64,000 nt of DNA, taken from Anthopleura xanthogrammica. Its lineage: Eukaryota > Cnidaria > Anthozoa > Actiniaria > Actiniidae. Both the position numbers and the translations under genes were made by a program. Location: the NCBI GenBank assembly GCA_964019055.1, contig OZ025206.1, positions 9,960,486-10,024,485 on the forward strand, given 5' to 3'. Positions 34,650 to 46,200 of this stretch are shown here, piece by piece (position 1 is the first letter of the stretch; each line of letters begins with the position of its first letter). The notes under the pieces were generated by a model that saw only the letters and a list, made by a program, of their open reading frames with translations, was not told where the DNA came from and made no database searches.

Positions 34650-37278
34650 GCTTTTATTGTTATGCTTTTATAGTTTTATATTTTATTATTTGTCTATATT
34701 ATTATTTTATTGTTATATTGTTAAAGCATCGAGACCTTGTTTAGATGCTTCGAAATAAAATTATTATTAAAATTATTACTGGAATTGAGATTTTGCAAAA
34801 TCTCTCACTCTAACTTAATAACTCGGACGGAGATTTTTCATGACTGGGACCCCCGGGGTTTTTGCAAAGTTTTGGCTGGGAAATGGGATTAGGACCCCCC
34901 TTCAGGGCCCTCTAAAATTGGTTAGACTTTCAAGTGGCTCGGATGACTTTAAATGGCAGTCCCGTCTCTCCACACTTCTTAACTTCTTAACAATATCGGA
35001 TGGACGTAAAAGAGCCACTGAGGCCGCAAAGAAACCCTGGCAGCGACTACCGTCAGTGCTTTCGTCGGTGCTTTCATCTCCCTCAATCAATCGCTCTTGT
35101 GATGATTTTTCCCATTTCAAAAGAGGTCTAAAAACATTCTTATTCACTTGTGCTTTTGATTAGTCTTATCATTTTAACACACCTTAAAATGTTTTCTTAT
35201 TTGGATTTTATAAATAATATAATATAAAATTATAAAAAATATATAATTTGTTTGCATTATTTGATATTGTCTATATTTATTGAAATTGAAATTATAATGT
35301 ATAGTGTATTCTTTTTAAATATTATAAATATTATTTCTGTACTTTTAATCTAATTTTTATATACCAGCAACAAACTTTCTTTTTATACAGCTTGTAAAGC
35401 GTCTTTGAACTAAAGGATATTGGCGCTATATAAACTATCCCTTATTATTATATTATTATTATTATTATATTTCATAGTAATCACTACTCATTGTCTTAAC
35501 CTCTAGTAGTATTAGCGCAAGCTATTTAGTGTAATAAACCAAGAACTCAAGTAATACAAGCTAGTAAGTTAAAATCCTACAATTATCTAAGATAGCGGTA
35601 AACATGAACACTAGCAAATGAGATCTTGTCTAGTGAGTGAGTGAGATTCTTGTCTAAAATGCGCAACTACATAAACATCTGATGTGGTTACAAGCGATAA
35701 AACTGCTATAACAGTCTAGATAAAAGTCACCAATGATATTCTGAGAGCGTTGGACAATCAAAGCGAAATGGTGCTTGTACTCCTTGACCTGTCAGCAGCA
35801 TTTGACACCATTGACCATCGTATACTTCTAGACCGTCTGCATGGTAGCTTTGGCATTTCTGGTACAGCACTTGACTGGCTCTCTTCTTATATAACTGACC
35901 GTTCACAAGTCGTCAAGATCAATGATTCTATATCAACACCAATTCCAATCAAGTATGGTGTAGCTCAGGGTTCAGTTCTTGGACCATTGCTGTTCTTGCT
36001 GTATACCTCTCCTATCGAAGACATAGTCAAGAACCATGATCTGAACTGTATGATTTACGCTGACGACACGCAACTTTACATCGCTGTGAACCGTGATGGG
36101 AGATCACCAGCACTCCAAAGGTTACGTGCTTGCGTTAATGATATCTTCCACTGGAATATGAATAACAAGTTGCAATCAAATCCAGGTAAAACTGAGATCA
36201 TACAGTTTTCTTCGAGATTTGTGAAAGAACCATCAAGTATCTCGTCAATAGACATTTGGGACGAGTCCATCGAACTCTCACATGAAGTACGTGACCTTGG
36301 AGTCGTATTTGACTCCAAACTCGATTTCCGTACACATATCAAGAACGTTTGCAAAGCCTCTTCTGCAGCCCTACGCAATCTGGGCCGAATTCGTCGTTAC
36401 CTCACTCGTGAACACCTTGAATGCCTTGTACATGCCTTTATTAGCTCAAGGCTCGATCATTGTAATAGCATTCTGTATGGCCTGCCGTCTACTGACCTAA
36501 ACAACTTACAAAGAATACAAAACACTGCAGCACGGTTAGTGGTTGGTGCGAAGCCCCGTGATAGCATAACAGCCATTTTTAAAGATCTACACTGGCTGCC
36601 AGTACACCTTCGTATTCAGTACAAGATCTTACTGCTCACATATAAGGTGCTTAATGGTTTGTCACCACCATATTTGTCTGGACTGTTAACAGAGTACACG
36701 CCTTCTCGAACACTTCGCTCTTCAGCTAAGAACTTACTGAAGATCCCATCATCTAGAACCTCGTCCTATGGTGATCGACGTTTTGAGCATGCCGCTCCGC
36801 GTCTTTGGAACATTCTTCCTGAGGATATCAAGAACCAGCCTTCACTGGCAACTTTTAAAACTAAACTGAAGACGTACCTTTTCCCCAAATAAGAACACTA
36901 TGACTCTTATTATGACTTTATTTTAATTCCTTCTTAAACATCTTTGATGTTTTAAATTTTAATTTATTTTTCGTCTCTGTAAAGCGCACTGAGACTATGT
37001 ATAGTGCGCTATATAAGCATTTTTATATTATTATATTATTATTATTATTAGATAGACCAAGTCAGGAGGTACGTGCTTCATTTCTTAGCTTCTCTTGGGA
37101 TCCAGTTTAATGAAACACAACATGTTAAAGTTCTAACCTGTTTGGATGAGCTTCGTGGTGACGTCGGCCAGTTTGAAAACAGTACGTAGAATACAGCGAT
37201 AGCAGTAGCCAGTAGAGTAAGGGTGATGGCAAAACCATCCATGATCGGCTCTTGATCTGGATCTGACTCGTCAGCCAT
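30430..37278 (-). CDS. Single-pass membrane protein with 24 acidic repeats (about 1,084 aa), unrecognised family
   Basis: The family is not recognised. Exon 1 (37278-37138, 47 codons) starts at ATG 37278 and ends AAACAG|GTTAGA. Exon 2 (33543-30430) follows the acceptor CTTAATCAG and joins in phase 0. The N-terminus is short and acidic (MADESDPDQEPIMD). A single hydrophobic span follows (GFAITLTLLATAIAVFYVLF, about 15-34), then a basic PRSSSK, so N-outside/C-inside topology is likely. After an Asp/Glu-rich linker (EDILFDDSDDENDTDFDLPE) come 24 tandem repeats and a unique acidic C-terminus. There is no signal peptide and no enzyme motif. The layout matches the giant gene 1.1 kb downstream on the same strand, suggesting a related scaffold or spacer role (inference). 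The 3.6-kb intron is full of mobile elements. Confidence 0.82.
30828..33085 (-). repeat. 24 coding tandem repeats, 35-aa and 21-aa versions
   Basis: The long unit reads P/A-QESLDAESEGAVTATEET followed by (V/A)TEI(S/K)SEDV(A/T)EDATLI, 35 residues. The short unit, PQESLDAESEGAVTSEDATLI in two overlapping parts, lacks 14 residues. I count 24 units, 6 of them short. One unit has lost a single codon (EDVADATLI). Two pairs of adjacent units near 31020-31480 are repeated almost exactly, a sign of recent multi-unit duplication. Confidence 0.93.
33636..34202. mobile_element. Compound foldback element, about 567 bp
   Basis: The outer ends are AGACCTAATTAGCCA and TAGCCGATTAGGTCT, inverted. A near-perfect palindrome has arms of about 200 bp (33636-33842 and 33846-34050) meeting at GGGGACAAGTGTCCCC. 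A second inverted pair follows (AACGCGTTGCTATG...CACCTAATTCAAAA at 34050-34088, inverse at 34152-34188). There is no ORF. It ends 93 bp from the exon 2 acceptor. Confidence 0.85.
34344..34780 (+). mobile_element. tRNA-derived SINE
   Basis: The tRNA-like head has A-box-like TGGCTGAGTTGG and B-box GGTTCAAGCC, with spacing like a tRNA gene. It is followed by a unique body, a (TA)n stretch at about 34622-34650 and a tail of AATAAAATTATTATTAAAAT. The 126-codon ORF across it is incidental. Confidence 0.65.
34985..35470 (+). mobile_element. LINE 3'-end remnant (L2/CR1-like)
   Basis: The frame ending at 35163 encodes PWQRLPSVLSS...FSHFKRGLKTFLF, resembling the short block after reverse transcriptase in L2/CR1-type elements. 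The 3' UTR ends TGTAAAGCGTCTTTGAAC...GGCGCTATATAAA and a (TTA)n tail, as in the larger LINE at 35640-37051. Confidence 0.65.
35640..37051 (+). mobile_element. 5'-truncated L2/CR1-like LINE with partial reverse transcriptase
   Basis: About 380 codons (35750-36892) encode the palm and C-terminal part of a non-LTR reverse transcriptase: LLDLSAAFDTIDH, GVAQGSVLGPLLF, and the catalytic MIYADDTQLY (YADD at about residues 103-106). A C-terminal LWNILPEDIK...FKTKLKTYLF block precedes the stop. The frame continues upstream as VTNDILRALDN until a TAG near 35720. The endonuclease and fingers are missing. The 3' tail has GTAAAGCGCACTGAGAC, GCGCTATATAAGC and (TTA)n. It is dead on arrival, inserted in the intron antisense to the host gene and 87 bp from exon 1. 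Confidence 0.9.
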
Positions 37279-38586
37279 GACGAGGGCCAATCGACTGAAC
37301 TGGTGAAGCGCTTCACATGATGTTATTACGGATGGTTCTGTCAGTCAATCTGTGTGTTGAAAACTGTCAGCCCTGACGTCATAATTCTCGATTCCAATCA
37401 AGAGTCTCTAATGTGCATGACGTCATAATGAAGCCACGGCAGATATTTCTGTCTGAACCACTTAAAGGCGCGGACACAGGATACGATTTTTCATTACACG
37501 TTGCAAGAAGAACTACATCGTACGTCGTTTGACCGTTTGACGTTGCTCGTGCACGGTGAGATTCCTTTGCGCGCGAGGTCGAGAAAGTAGAATTCGTTTG
37601 TACTCCTTGGTCGTCGAGATCGCATGCAATGCGCACTGGTGGTCACAGGGTGCGATCTTTTGCGACTTCGCATCATGCAGTAGCTAATAGAGACCACATT
37701 TAATTATGGTCACATGCAACGTTGACAAATCGCATCATGTGTCCGCTTCTTTCAGGCTTCGAAGACATTGGTAGAAGTAGTCATGACATTGGCCGTTATT
37801 ATTCTAAATAACAAATTTACTGAGCCAGAGAAAGTGCGCGCGCTCTTAGGCATGTGACCCATGATGCTTTGAGGGGGTAGTAGGAAACGCATCTGAATTT
37901 TGTTGAAGAAATCCGATTTTGATTTTTGCGCTATGCTACGCCGTGAGACATTATTGTACAAGCAAGAGAAAGGACCATTGTCCAGGAATGAACTGAAAAG
38001 GGAAGCAACACAGACACACACACACACACATTAAGTTAACAAATGCTTTCACCTTTTGAATTTTGGAATTTTTCACCAGGAATTTGAAGGCAAAGTGAAA
38101 GCTAAAATTGGGAAATGAGATTCGAATCCACATTCAGGAGTGTTGTGCTTAGGCAATGCAAAGTTTAGTGCTTAATAAATAGTAAGTTGGAATTGAGTGA
38201 CTCAAAACTGGGTAAAAAGACAACAATCTACAACCATTGCTACATAGTTTTATTTTGGTTCTAGCCTCTTAATGCACAATTTTGAAATCAAATTTAACTT
38301 TTAAGCAGAAAAATGAGCTGAGATTTTACAGTCTGCTATGCTAATATATTGTGTTAGTCCCAATACAGCAAGGTGAAAAAATGGGATTTGATGCAATGGG
38401 ATTTTAGTCACTGGAAATGATAAAGAGAATTATTAAAATACATTAAATTCACCCACAATAAAACTGGGAATTGAAATGAGAAGGCAAACTTTAGGATGCT
38501 GTCTTGAAATGGAGCTCAAAATCATATTTTTTTTATATACAAGATTATAATCAGTTCTAATTATAATCATTCAGCATAGGAGTAAT

Positions 38587-38705
38587 GTTTTCCCATTTCA
38601 GACCAAGAGTCTTTGTTCAAGACATGTCCATATTTGTGTGGTGGGGGGGGGGGGGGGAGGAATGTTATTCAAGGGAATGTTGTGGTCTGAAATGGTTAAA
38701 CCACA
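38587..38705. repeat. Decayed foldback of the CCCATTTCAGACCA family
   Basis: AATGTTTTCCCATTTCAGACC at the left and GGTCTGAAATGGTTAAACC at the right are inverted. A poly-G run occupies the loop. Better copies are at 42350 and 52532. Confidence 0.6.
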
Positions 38706-39169
38706 CCCAAGCTGAGTGGGTCAATGATAATTTCCAACTTTAAATTCAAATGAAATTATAGTACAAGCAGTCATGTCTAATTATTTAGTAATTATTAACC
38801 ATAGACATTAAAGGTGAAAAATAAAGAAAATATAGAATTAATATTCTTTATGGGTCTGAGGAAATACATTATGGAAATAGCATTATGATGTAATTAAGGA
38901 TTCAATATGATGTTGGACTGGATTACTAGAAACTATCAAGCATTTTTTACTAATAATTTCTCTCAATAAGGCAATAATTTGACGTTAGGCACCTATATAT
39001 TTAATGAAGTGCATTATAGCAACAAGAACTATACAACACAGTAATAAAACAACTATAAGATACCAGAAAGATCATTCACATAGAGATCATGCCAGATTAC
39101 AACTATGACCATGAAGTTTATTGAAAGTAAAAAGTGTGCTGTTTCGTAGCACATATAAGTAAGTAGCCA

Positions 39170-39225
39170 GTGAGTTAAGCCTGGTGGTTCACGCTAGCAA
39201 CACAAGCATAAGCATAACGGCAATA
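39170..39225. repeat. CATAAGC-rich dispersed repeat
   Basis: GGTTCACGCTAGCAACACAAGCATAAGCATAA-type words recur in inverse form at 53075-53125 (CTTATGCTTATGTC...GTGTGAACC). It is a small dispersed family of unknown class. Confidence 0.4.
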
Positions 39226-39496
39226 ACTTCCAATTCTCTAGCCTGCATCACATCTGGACAAATAGGGAGAGTATTTTTATGTTGTGAAGAAGGCTACGAT
39301 TTTTTAGGAGATCGAAATTCTTTTATTTTCTAATTTTCTGTTTCTATAATAAAAGTTGTCCCAATTGCGCACTCCCATGATAATCAATATAATATTTATA
39401 TAAATGTACAGTACATAAAATAGTTTACAAGAGACCAAAAGAATAGTTCAGTGTTTGCATATCAGTTCCTGTCTGTGGTTCTTCTTGTTTTGTAGT

Positions 39497-39760
39497 TACT
39501 ACTGTTGTTATTAATTGTTGCTGCAGTTACTGTTGTGCTGCTATTGTTGTTGCTGTTGTTGTTGATAACATTGTTGTTTTTGCTGCTGTTGCTGTGCTGC
39601 TGGTGTTGTTACAGTACTTCTGTTGTTGCTATTGTTGTTGTTTTTGCTGCTGCTGTTGTTGGTGTGCTGCTGGTGTTGTTACTTCTTGTTGTTGCTATTG
39701 TTTTTGTTTTTGCTGCTGTTGTTGTTGTTGTGCTGATGGTGTTGTTACTTCTGTTGTTGT
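39497..39760. repeat. (TTG/CTG)n low-complexity tract
   Basis: An imperfect GTTGTTGCTGCTGTTG triplet repeat of about 260 bp. It gives a leucine/valine-rich open frame that is not a gene. Confidence 0.9.
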
Positions 39761-40234
39761 TACCATTTAGTTGGTCTACATTTTGTTTCTTTTAAGCCTT
39801 GACAATCAATCACTTAATAAATACTTCCCAATATCTTGATAAATGCAACAACAAACCCTTGAGTTACCTTGAACATAACTTAAGCTACCTAGACTTGGTT
39901 TTAAAGTAATAGTATGGCGAAGGCAAGTTGACAAATGATACTAAAGTCAAGATAAGCAGCATGATTCCTACTTTGATTCCTTTCATTTGTTTTCCTACGA
40001 AAAGTATGCCAAAAACCATTATTTGTAGAGCCCTTGAATCACCAATAAGTGTAAGATCTCAGTAATTAAATGAAATATTCAATGAGGATTGAAGGGAGGG
40101 AAGGTAGAATATTCGGATGATTTGGTAAGGTGAAAACAGTGACGCATCCATATACAGTAGATTATTAAATGAGAGCTATCTTTTGCTAATTGCTACTATA
40201 TATCATCAATATCTTAACAAAATAATTACTCTCT

Positions 40235-43200
40235 TCAGGATTCAGCATTTTCATTTTCACTTGACTCTTCATCTGTGGCAGCTTTCTTAGCTGCTTTTTG
40301 GTCTAATCTTTGTTTGATGACTTCAAGTCTTTTCCGTATACTTGCAAAGTCATAGACCCCTCTCTTCTCCCCAAAGGGATCCTGTGGAGTTAAAGAAGTT
40401 TTTTTACCATTTATCTAAACTTAGATCAGGGTATAGGCTAGGATCCTAGGGAGCCGGTGACCCCCCTTCCCTTTGGCAGTTTAATTATGCATGTGATGTG
40501 GGAGAAAATGGAAGGAGGAATGGAATGTTCAGGTTGGTGGGGAGTAACCTGCCCATGTTAAATGCTGGATATACCCAGAGAAGAGTACAATCATATTTCT
40601 AGTTTTATTGTAAACAAATGGATAGAAAAAGACTAAGCATTGAATCACTGTTTTTTCCATTTCAGAGCATGTATCATTCTCTCAGGTATGAATGAATGAA
40701 TGAATGAATGAATGAATGAATGAATGAATGAATGAATGAATGAATGAATGAATGAATGAATGAATGAATGAATGAATGAATGAATGAATGAATGAATGAA
40801 TGAATGAATGAATGAATGAATGAATGAATGAATGAATGAATGAATGAATGAATGAATGAATGAATGAATGAATGAATGAATGAATGAATGAATGAATGAA
40901 TGAATGAATGAATGAATGAATGAATGAATGAATGAATGAATGAATGAATGAATGAATGAGAACTTGTTTTATTTGAATGAGAGTGAAACAAATTACTGTG
41001 ATTCTCAATATTCTGTAAACCCGAGGGTTGTGAGTTTCCCAGTTTTGATTGGCAACAGTGAAAAAACAATTTCATTTCATTACAAGCTGTTGAAATGTCA
41101 GAGTTGACAGGACATTTAAGAATCGCTGTAAGGATCTTTTAGTTGTTCTTAGGAGACTGACAAATGGCTTGAAATGGAAAGACAGTGAGTAAGCAATAAT
41201 TATGCAATGATTGTGCAATATGTAGCCCTATGCAATAATAAAACTTACTTGCATATTTTGTCCATTTAAATAAGACTTTTCATTTATAACAGACATATAA
41301 TACTCATAAAATTCTGGAAAAGACTTTTCCATAACATCCCGAAAAGACTTTTCCATAACATCCCTGTAAATCAAAAGAATGCATTAAATCTTAGTAAGAA
41401 ATATATATTATATTCTCCTCTCGTATGATTGAGATAGTGGAGATGACACCTAGTGACAGCTAGAACAATATTGCCATCAACCTACAGTAACAGTCCCACT
41501 ACCAGTGATATGCACACCATGGACATGTTTACCAAACAATCTAACAACAGTCCATACCAACAGTCCATACCAACAACCTATACTGATCGAGATCCTAGTA
41601 CAAAAAAAAACACATTTTACCAATAACCTAATGACACCTAACACCAGGGGCATAGCCAGCACAAAGGATCTTGGGGGCACGCTGAAGCAGAAAAAAGACC
41701 TGCCAAAATTGCTGAAGCAACAAAAGAAAAACCCAGCAAAATCACAGAAGCAAAAGAAAAGGGGTGGGGGGGGGGGGGGGGGGGAGGGGGCACCCACAAC
41801 AAAAAAGGTAAAAAAAACAACAAATGATTACCTAATTTCAAAACATTTTTGGGGGGGGGGGGGTCCCCTGTAGCCCCCTTCCTACACCACTGCCTAACAC
41901 ATACAACCTATGCCGACACCTTATCAACAACCTAGTTAAAGCCCCTACCATGAACACATCATTCTACACCACACCAACGACTCCAATTTTGAGTCACATT
42001 TTTATGTTCACTGAATGACATGAACAAATTATCAAAAAGACCAAATATGAAAACAAAGCTCAAGATAAACAAGGAAAAATATGTTGCACATACTTTAATG
42101 CTGGTGGACATTTCAGTTTGTCTTCTAGCATATCTGATACAGCTACTCTAAGGGTTTCATGCTGAATGCACTCATTATATCGCTTACAATCACCAGCCTG
42201 CCTTTCCTAAACAAGAATGATAAAAGAGCAGCATTTATGCATTTAGTTATTCAAGCAATATAAATGTCATCCATCCATAAGTAATTTACAGTAGAAGGAA
42301 TTGCCTATTTCCTCAGTGCAAAGGAAAACCAAATAAGCAATACTTGTCTTGGTGCAATGTTTAACCATTTCAGTACATGTGTCAATCCTATTCCTTGCTT
42401 GGGTTGATTCTTTGTATTCATATTCATGTGTCTTTTAAAATTCTCATGTGAAACTGCTAAACAAAGAAATATCGATACTCTAGGGAATGACTTGTGGTCT
42501 GAAATGGGAAAACATTACACCAAGATGAATGATCAATGCTGCCAAGGTAGCACAGATCTCTATTTAAGTCACGTTGATGTACAAAATTAATGCATCCTAA
42601 AGAGGGCTAGGTTTAAAAATCAGAGAGATTATAGGATCTAAAACTAACTAACCTGTTCAAAGCCAGGTTCATTGTGATAAGGGTTTTCATTCAGTAATGA
42701 CTGGATTGATATAAGGACACTTGATAATGACTGTGCAGGACTCCATGCTGGACCAGACCAAGTACTACAAACAAAATTATATTACTTTACACTGTTTTTC
42801 ATGTTTCATAAATACTAATGGCTTGTTCTACAGCATACTTACCCTATGATACTTAAACAAACTTTACCATTCCTGTACAAGTTTGGGTTAAACCTGACTT
42901 GTCCACCACCCGTTGTCATTAATTTAACTCTGGGTGGTCTAATTGGGTAATCGGGTGGACAGCGAATCAGGAAGTAGTAGAAGCCACCTTCATATGGAGT
43001 ATCAAATGGACCAGTTATCAGGGCATGGATCTGGTAAGAAAAACAATAATAAATAGCTATTTTCATTGAAGTGTGACCCGCGAAGCTAATGATGTCTTGT
43101 TTGCCAACTAGCATTTCGTCGGCCGTCAATCAAAGAACTAAATTAGAAAAAATTACATTTTTGAGAGAAATTTTCCTCTAATCCTTTAAAATCTTTAATT

Positions 43201-46200
43201 CAGTCCAAAATCTACGTCAAAAATAGTTTTTATAGTTTAATTCTTTGATTGATGGCTGAGGAATGCTAGTTGGAAAACAAGACATCAAACGTTGTGAGTC
43301 ACACTTCAAGGAAAACAGTTATCATAAATATCTTCCTTCTTACAACCAAACATTCTGCATAGAGAATCGTTCTTGGCAATAACTCACTCACTCCACATCA
43401 CAGTAATATCAGCAGCTACACAGAACTTGGATAAACTCAAATGTCAAGGACTGCAAATGTAGTAGAAGCCTTAATGTGAATAAGAGTAAAAACAAGGCTG
43501 GAAGGAGACTTGAAAATTTACAGGATATTACTGTATAAAAAAGTTGAAGGGTCATCCAAGCCACAGTGAAGGTCTAACCAATTGCAGATATTTTAGAGCG
43601 AAGGCAGAACCTTCTACTCAAGATATTTTAAGACCCTGAGTGTTAGTCTGGCCACAGGAATTTTTAAGACCTCAGGCATAACAGATTGGTGGTCAACTAA
43701 CTGAGCCAACCGGGAGGTATTAAATATATTAAACATATTGAACTATTATTTATATTATTGGCACATCAGTCTGTAATTTTGTTCATACTTCAATAGGCTT
43801 TAATAAACAAGTTATCATCATTTTCATTATTATTATTACTTAGAGACTTCAGCCATAGCCAGTTGTTTAGTGTGTTTCAACTAACCTTGGTCATGTCATC
43901 TTTATCAGGTACAATACACATACCAGGTGGTGGTTCATTATAGATACTCATTATATCTCTGGAATTGAACAAAATTTAAAAAATATTTAAACAGGTTTCA
44001 ATCTTAAATACTCTGATACAGTAGTCTGTCTAAACATGAGGGATGTCAAGAGAATACAGGAGAAGTGTAGGAAACCATGACACCAAGTAAAAAATCATGA
44101 CATAAAACTGGGGAATAAAGAACTGTTTGCTAAATAAGTTAGCAGTTTTGAAAAACTGTTTTTGTTGACAGTCTTCACTTAAATGATTAAGTGTGGTCTG
44201 TTTTCAAATGCAGTTCAGGCCACCTGATCTAGAAAGCACAACAAATGTATGCATTTTTATTACAACAATCAGCATTTTCAGAGTATATTTCATATACTGT
44301 GGACTTAACTTTAGCCAAAATAAAATCCACTTACAAGTCTGAAATATAATTACACAATATAACTGAAATGCATAATTTTGTGAGGATAGCTGAGGCTAAG
44401 ACTTCCTGTTCATAATGTTCATGGAATACTAATAAGAATTGTGGTTGGTGGCATGCCATTAATTACAATAAACTGAGTCAATTGTATCACTGACACCACA
44501 CCATCACAATACTAACAATGAAATTTACGACACACAATCAACCAATCACAGTGCACAAGAATGCTGATCATCATGATTACAACATACAGTAATAGTATAT
44601 CTGTACTATGGGGTTTTTAACAGATTGGGTATACACCTATTTGAAATACAGCTGTAGACGTATACACCTATTTCAATTAACGTTGATATCGGGAGATCTG
44701 GAATGATCGATCTGAGACCAATAGGAATTGTTGGGTGTCAACATGAATTTTCGTGAATTAATGCAATAAGTGACAGAAATTAGCAATTCAATACCATTCA
44801 AGCGTGACTGCAACTATGTATTTACAATATTTACGAGATGAGCACTCAGCCTTCCACAATTCCTGTAGGTCTCAGATCAACCGTTTCAAATCTCCTGTTA
44901 TCAACATTAATTGAAATAGGTGTATACGTCTACAGCCGTATTTCAAATGAGGTTGCCAGGGCCATATTTGGCAATAGGTGATAATTCATCGGAGATTCCA
45001 AGACCCAAGTACAGTAGTGGTCTACTAAATTCTCATTTCCTTATTATTTCAACGTTGAGCTGCATGAATACAGTATTAAAGAGCTCCCCACTGGATAAAT
45101 ATCTCTGGAGGAAAATTATTTGGTCTGTAGAAGGCTCTACTGAACAATATATCAGAAAATGTGGTATTTCTGGTTTTTAATAAATTCCCAAGAGAATGAA
45201 ATAACAAAAGACATGGCAGCCATTTTGGTTTACATAACAAAAGAGACTAATGACAAATCTTTTGTTAAATTCATCCAAGACGGCAAACCAAGAACCCCCA
45301 AGTTCCTGGCCAGAATAAGAAACACCAATCATTCCAGCAATGGACTCCTCTTTAGCTTGGGCGTATTTTTTTGCTCATTACGAACCATGCGTCATTCCCT
45401 TGAGTATCATTTCTTTGTTTGGATGCAAATGAAACAAAGAATCCTATTGTCAAAGGAATGATATGTGGACTATGATGGGCAAAACAAATAACCAAGCTGA
45501 AGAAGTCTATATATTTCTGGAATGACTTGATGTTTCTTATTCTGGCCAGGAACATGAGTCATGCTGGGATTCTCTGCATGTTGCTTGTACTCGACAGAGC
45601 CATAATAAAAATCTCAATTATTCCTGTTTAGATCTGATGCATGTTCATAATTGCTTTCTGTCTTGGAATAGCCTATCTCCTTTTGTTTTGACAGCCTATT
45701 TTGTATATAGGAGTATAAAATTTGCCCAAGAGAAAAAAATTCACTGTTACAGGTTAAAGAGTAATTTAAAATATAGGTGACCACATAATTTTGTTTTGAT
45801 GTTTTGACTAAGTTTTCAATATTTATCTAAGGAGAAATGAAAGTTGTTATTGACCTTGGAGTATTGAATCCTAATTTAATTAAACTCATCTCAAAACATA
45901 TTGATTTGTCAAATGATTTACAAAACATTGCAAGCTTTATGAAAAATAGGCTGGAAGGAAATTTTGTTAGGAATTGAATGAATTTTACAACACCATTTGT
46001 TTTTGTTGGTACGTACTCTTTGTAAAAAACAATTAAGAGGAACCTATTAACAAGTCTTATTCATAACGAAAAAATAAAATGATTGAATATGTTGGAAAAA
46101 AGCCGGAGTCATGACTTCTAGTGAAAAGTATTAAGCCATAAATTAAAATTTTTGGGTGTTTAAAATCTTTGTAAATTAGAATTAATACAAGCTTGTAAGT

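Larger units (their letters stand above)
33544..37137 (-). other. Intron 1 of the 24-repeat gene
   Basis: This 3.6-kb phase-0 intron contains a compound foldback (33636-34202), a SINE (34344-34780), a LINE tail (34985-35470) and a larger LINE fragment (35640-37051). Together they fill most of it. The remaining gaps are AT-rich with no gene seen. Confidence 0.8.
37279..40234. other. Intergenic region between the 24-repeat gene and UBE2Z
   Basis: It should contain the promoter of the 24-repeat gene (37279 onward) and the UBE2Z 3' UTR (below 40235). Visible structure: an (AC)n run at 38009-38030, a poly-G run near 38642, a decayed foldback (38587-38705), a CATAAGC-rich block (39170-39225) and a (TTG/CTG)n low-complexity tract (39497-39760). 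No gene is seen. Confidence 0.6.

Noticed and set aside
34364..34744. 126-codon frame on the + strand
   Set aside because: It begins inside a tRNA-like SINE head and ends in its TA-repeat tail.
36076..36378. - strand frame inside the LINE
   Set aside because: Antisense shadow of the reverse-transcriptase frame.
39505..39795. Leucine/valine-rich frame resembling a membrane protein
   Set aside because: It is the translation of a TTG/CTG low-complexity tract.
40674..41075. HSFI-repeat frames on the - strand
   Set aside because: Produced by the (TGAA)n array in a UBE2Z intron.
45159..45461. 100-codon frame in UBE2Z intron 1
   Set aside because: It spans the two nested foldback elements and has no protein similarity I can recognise.
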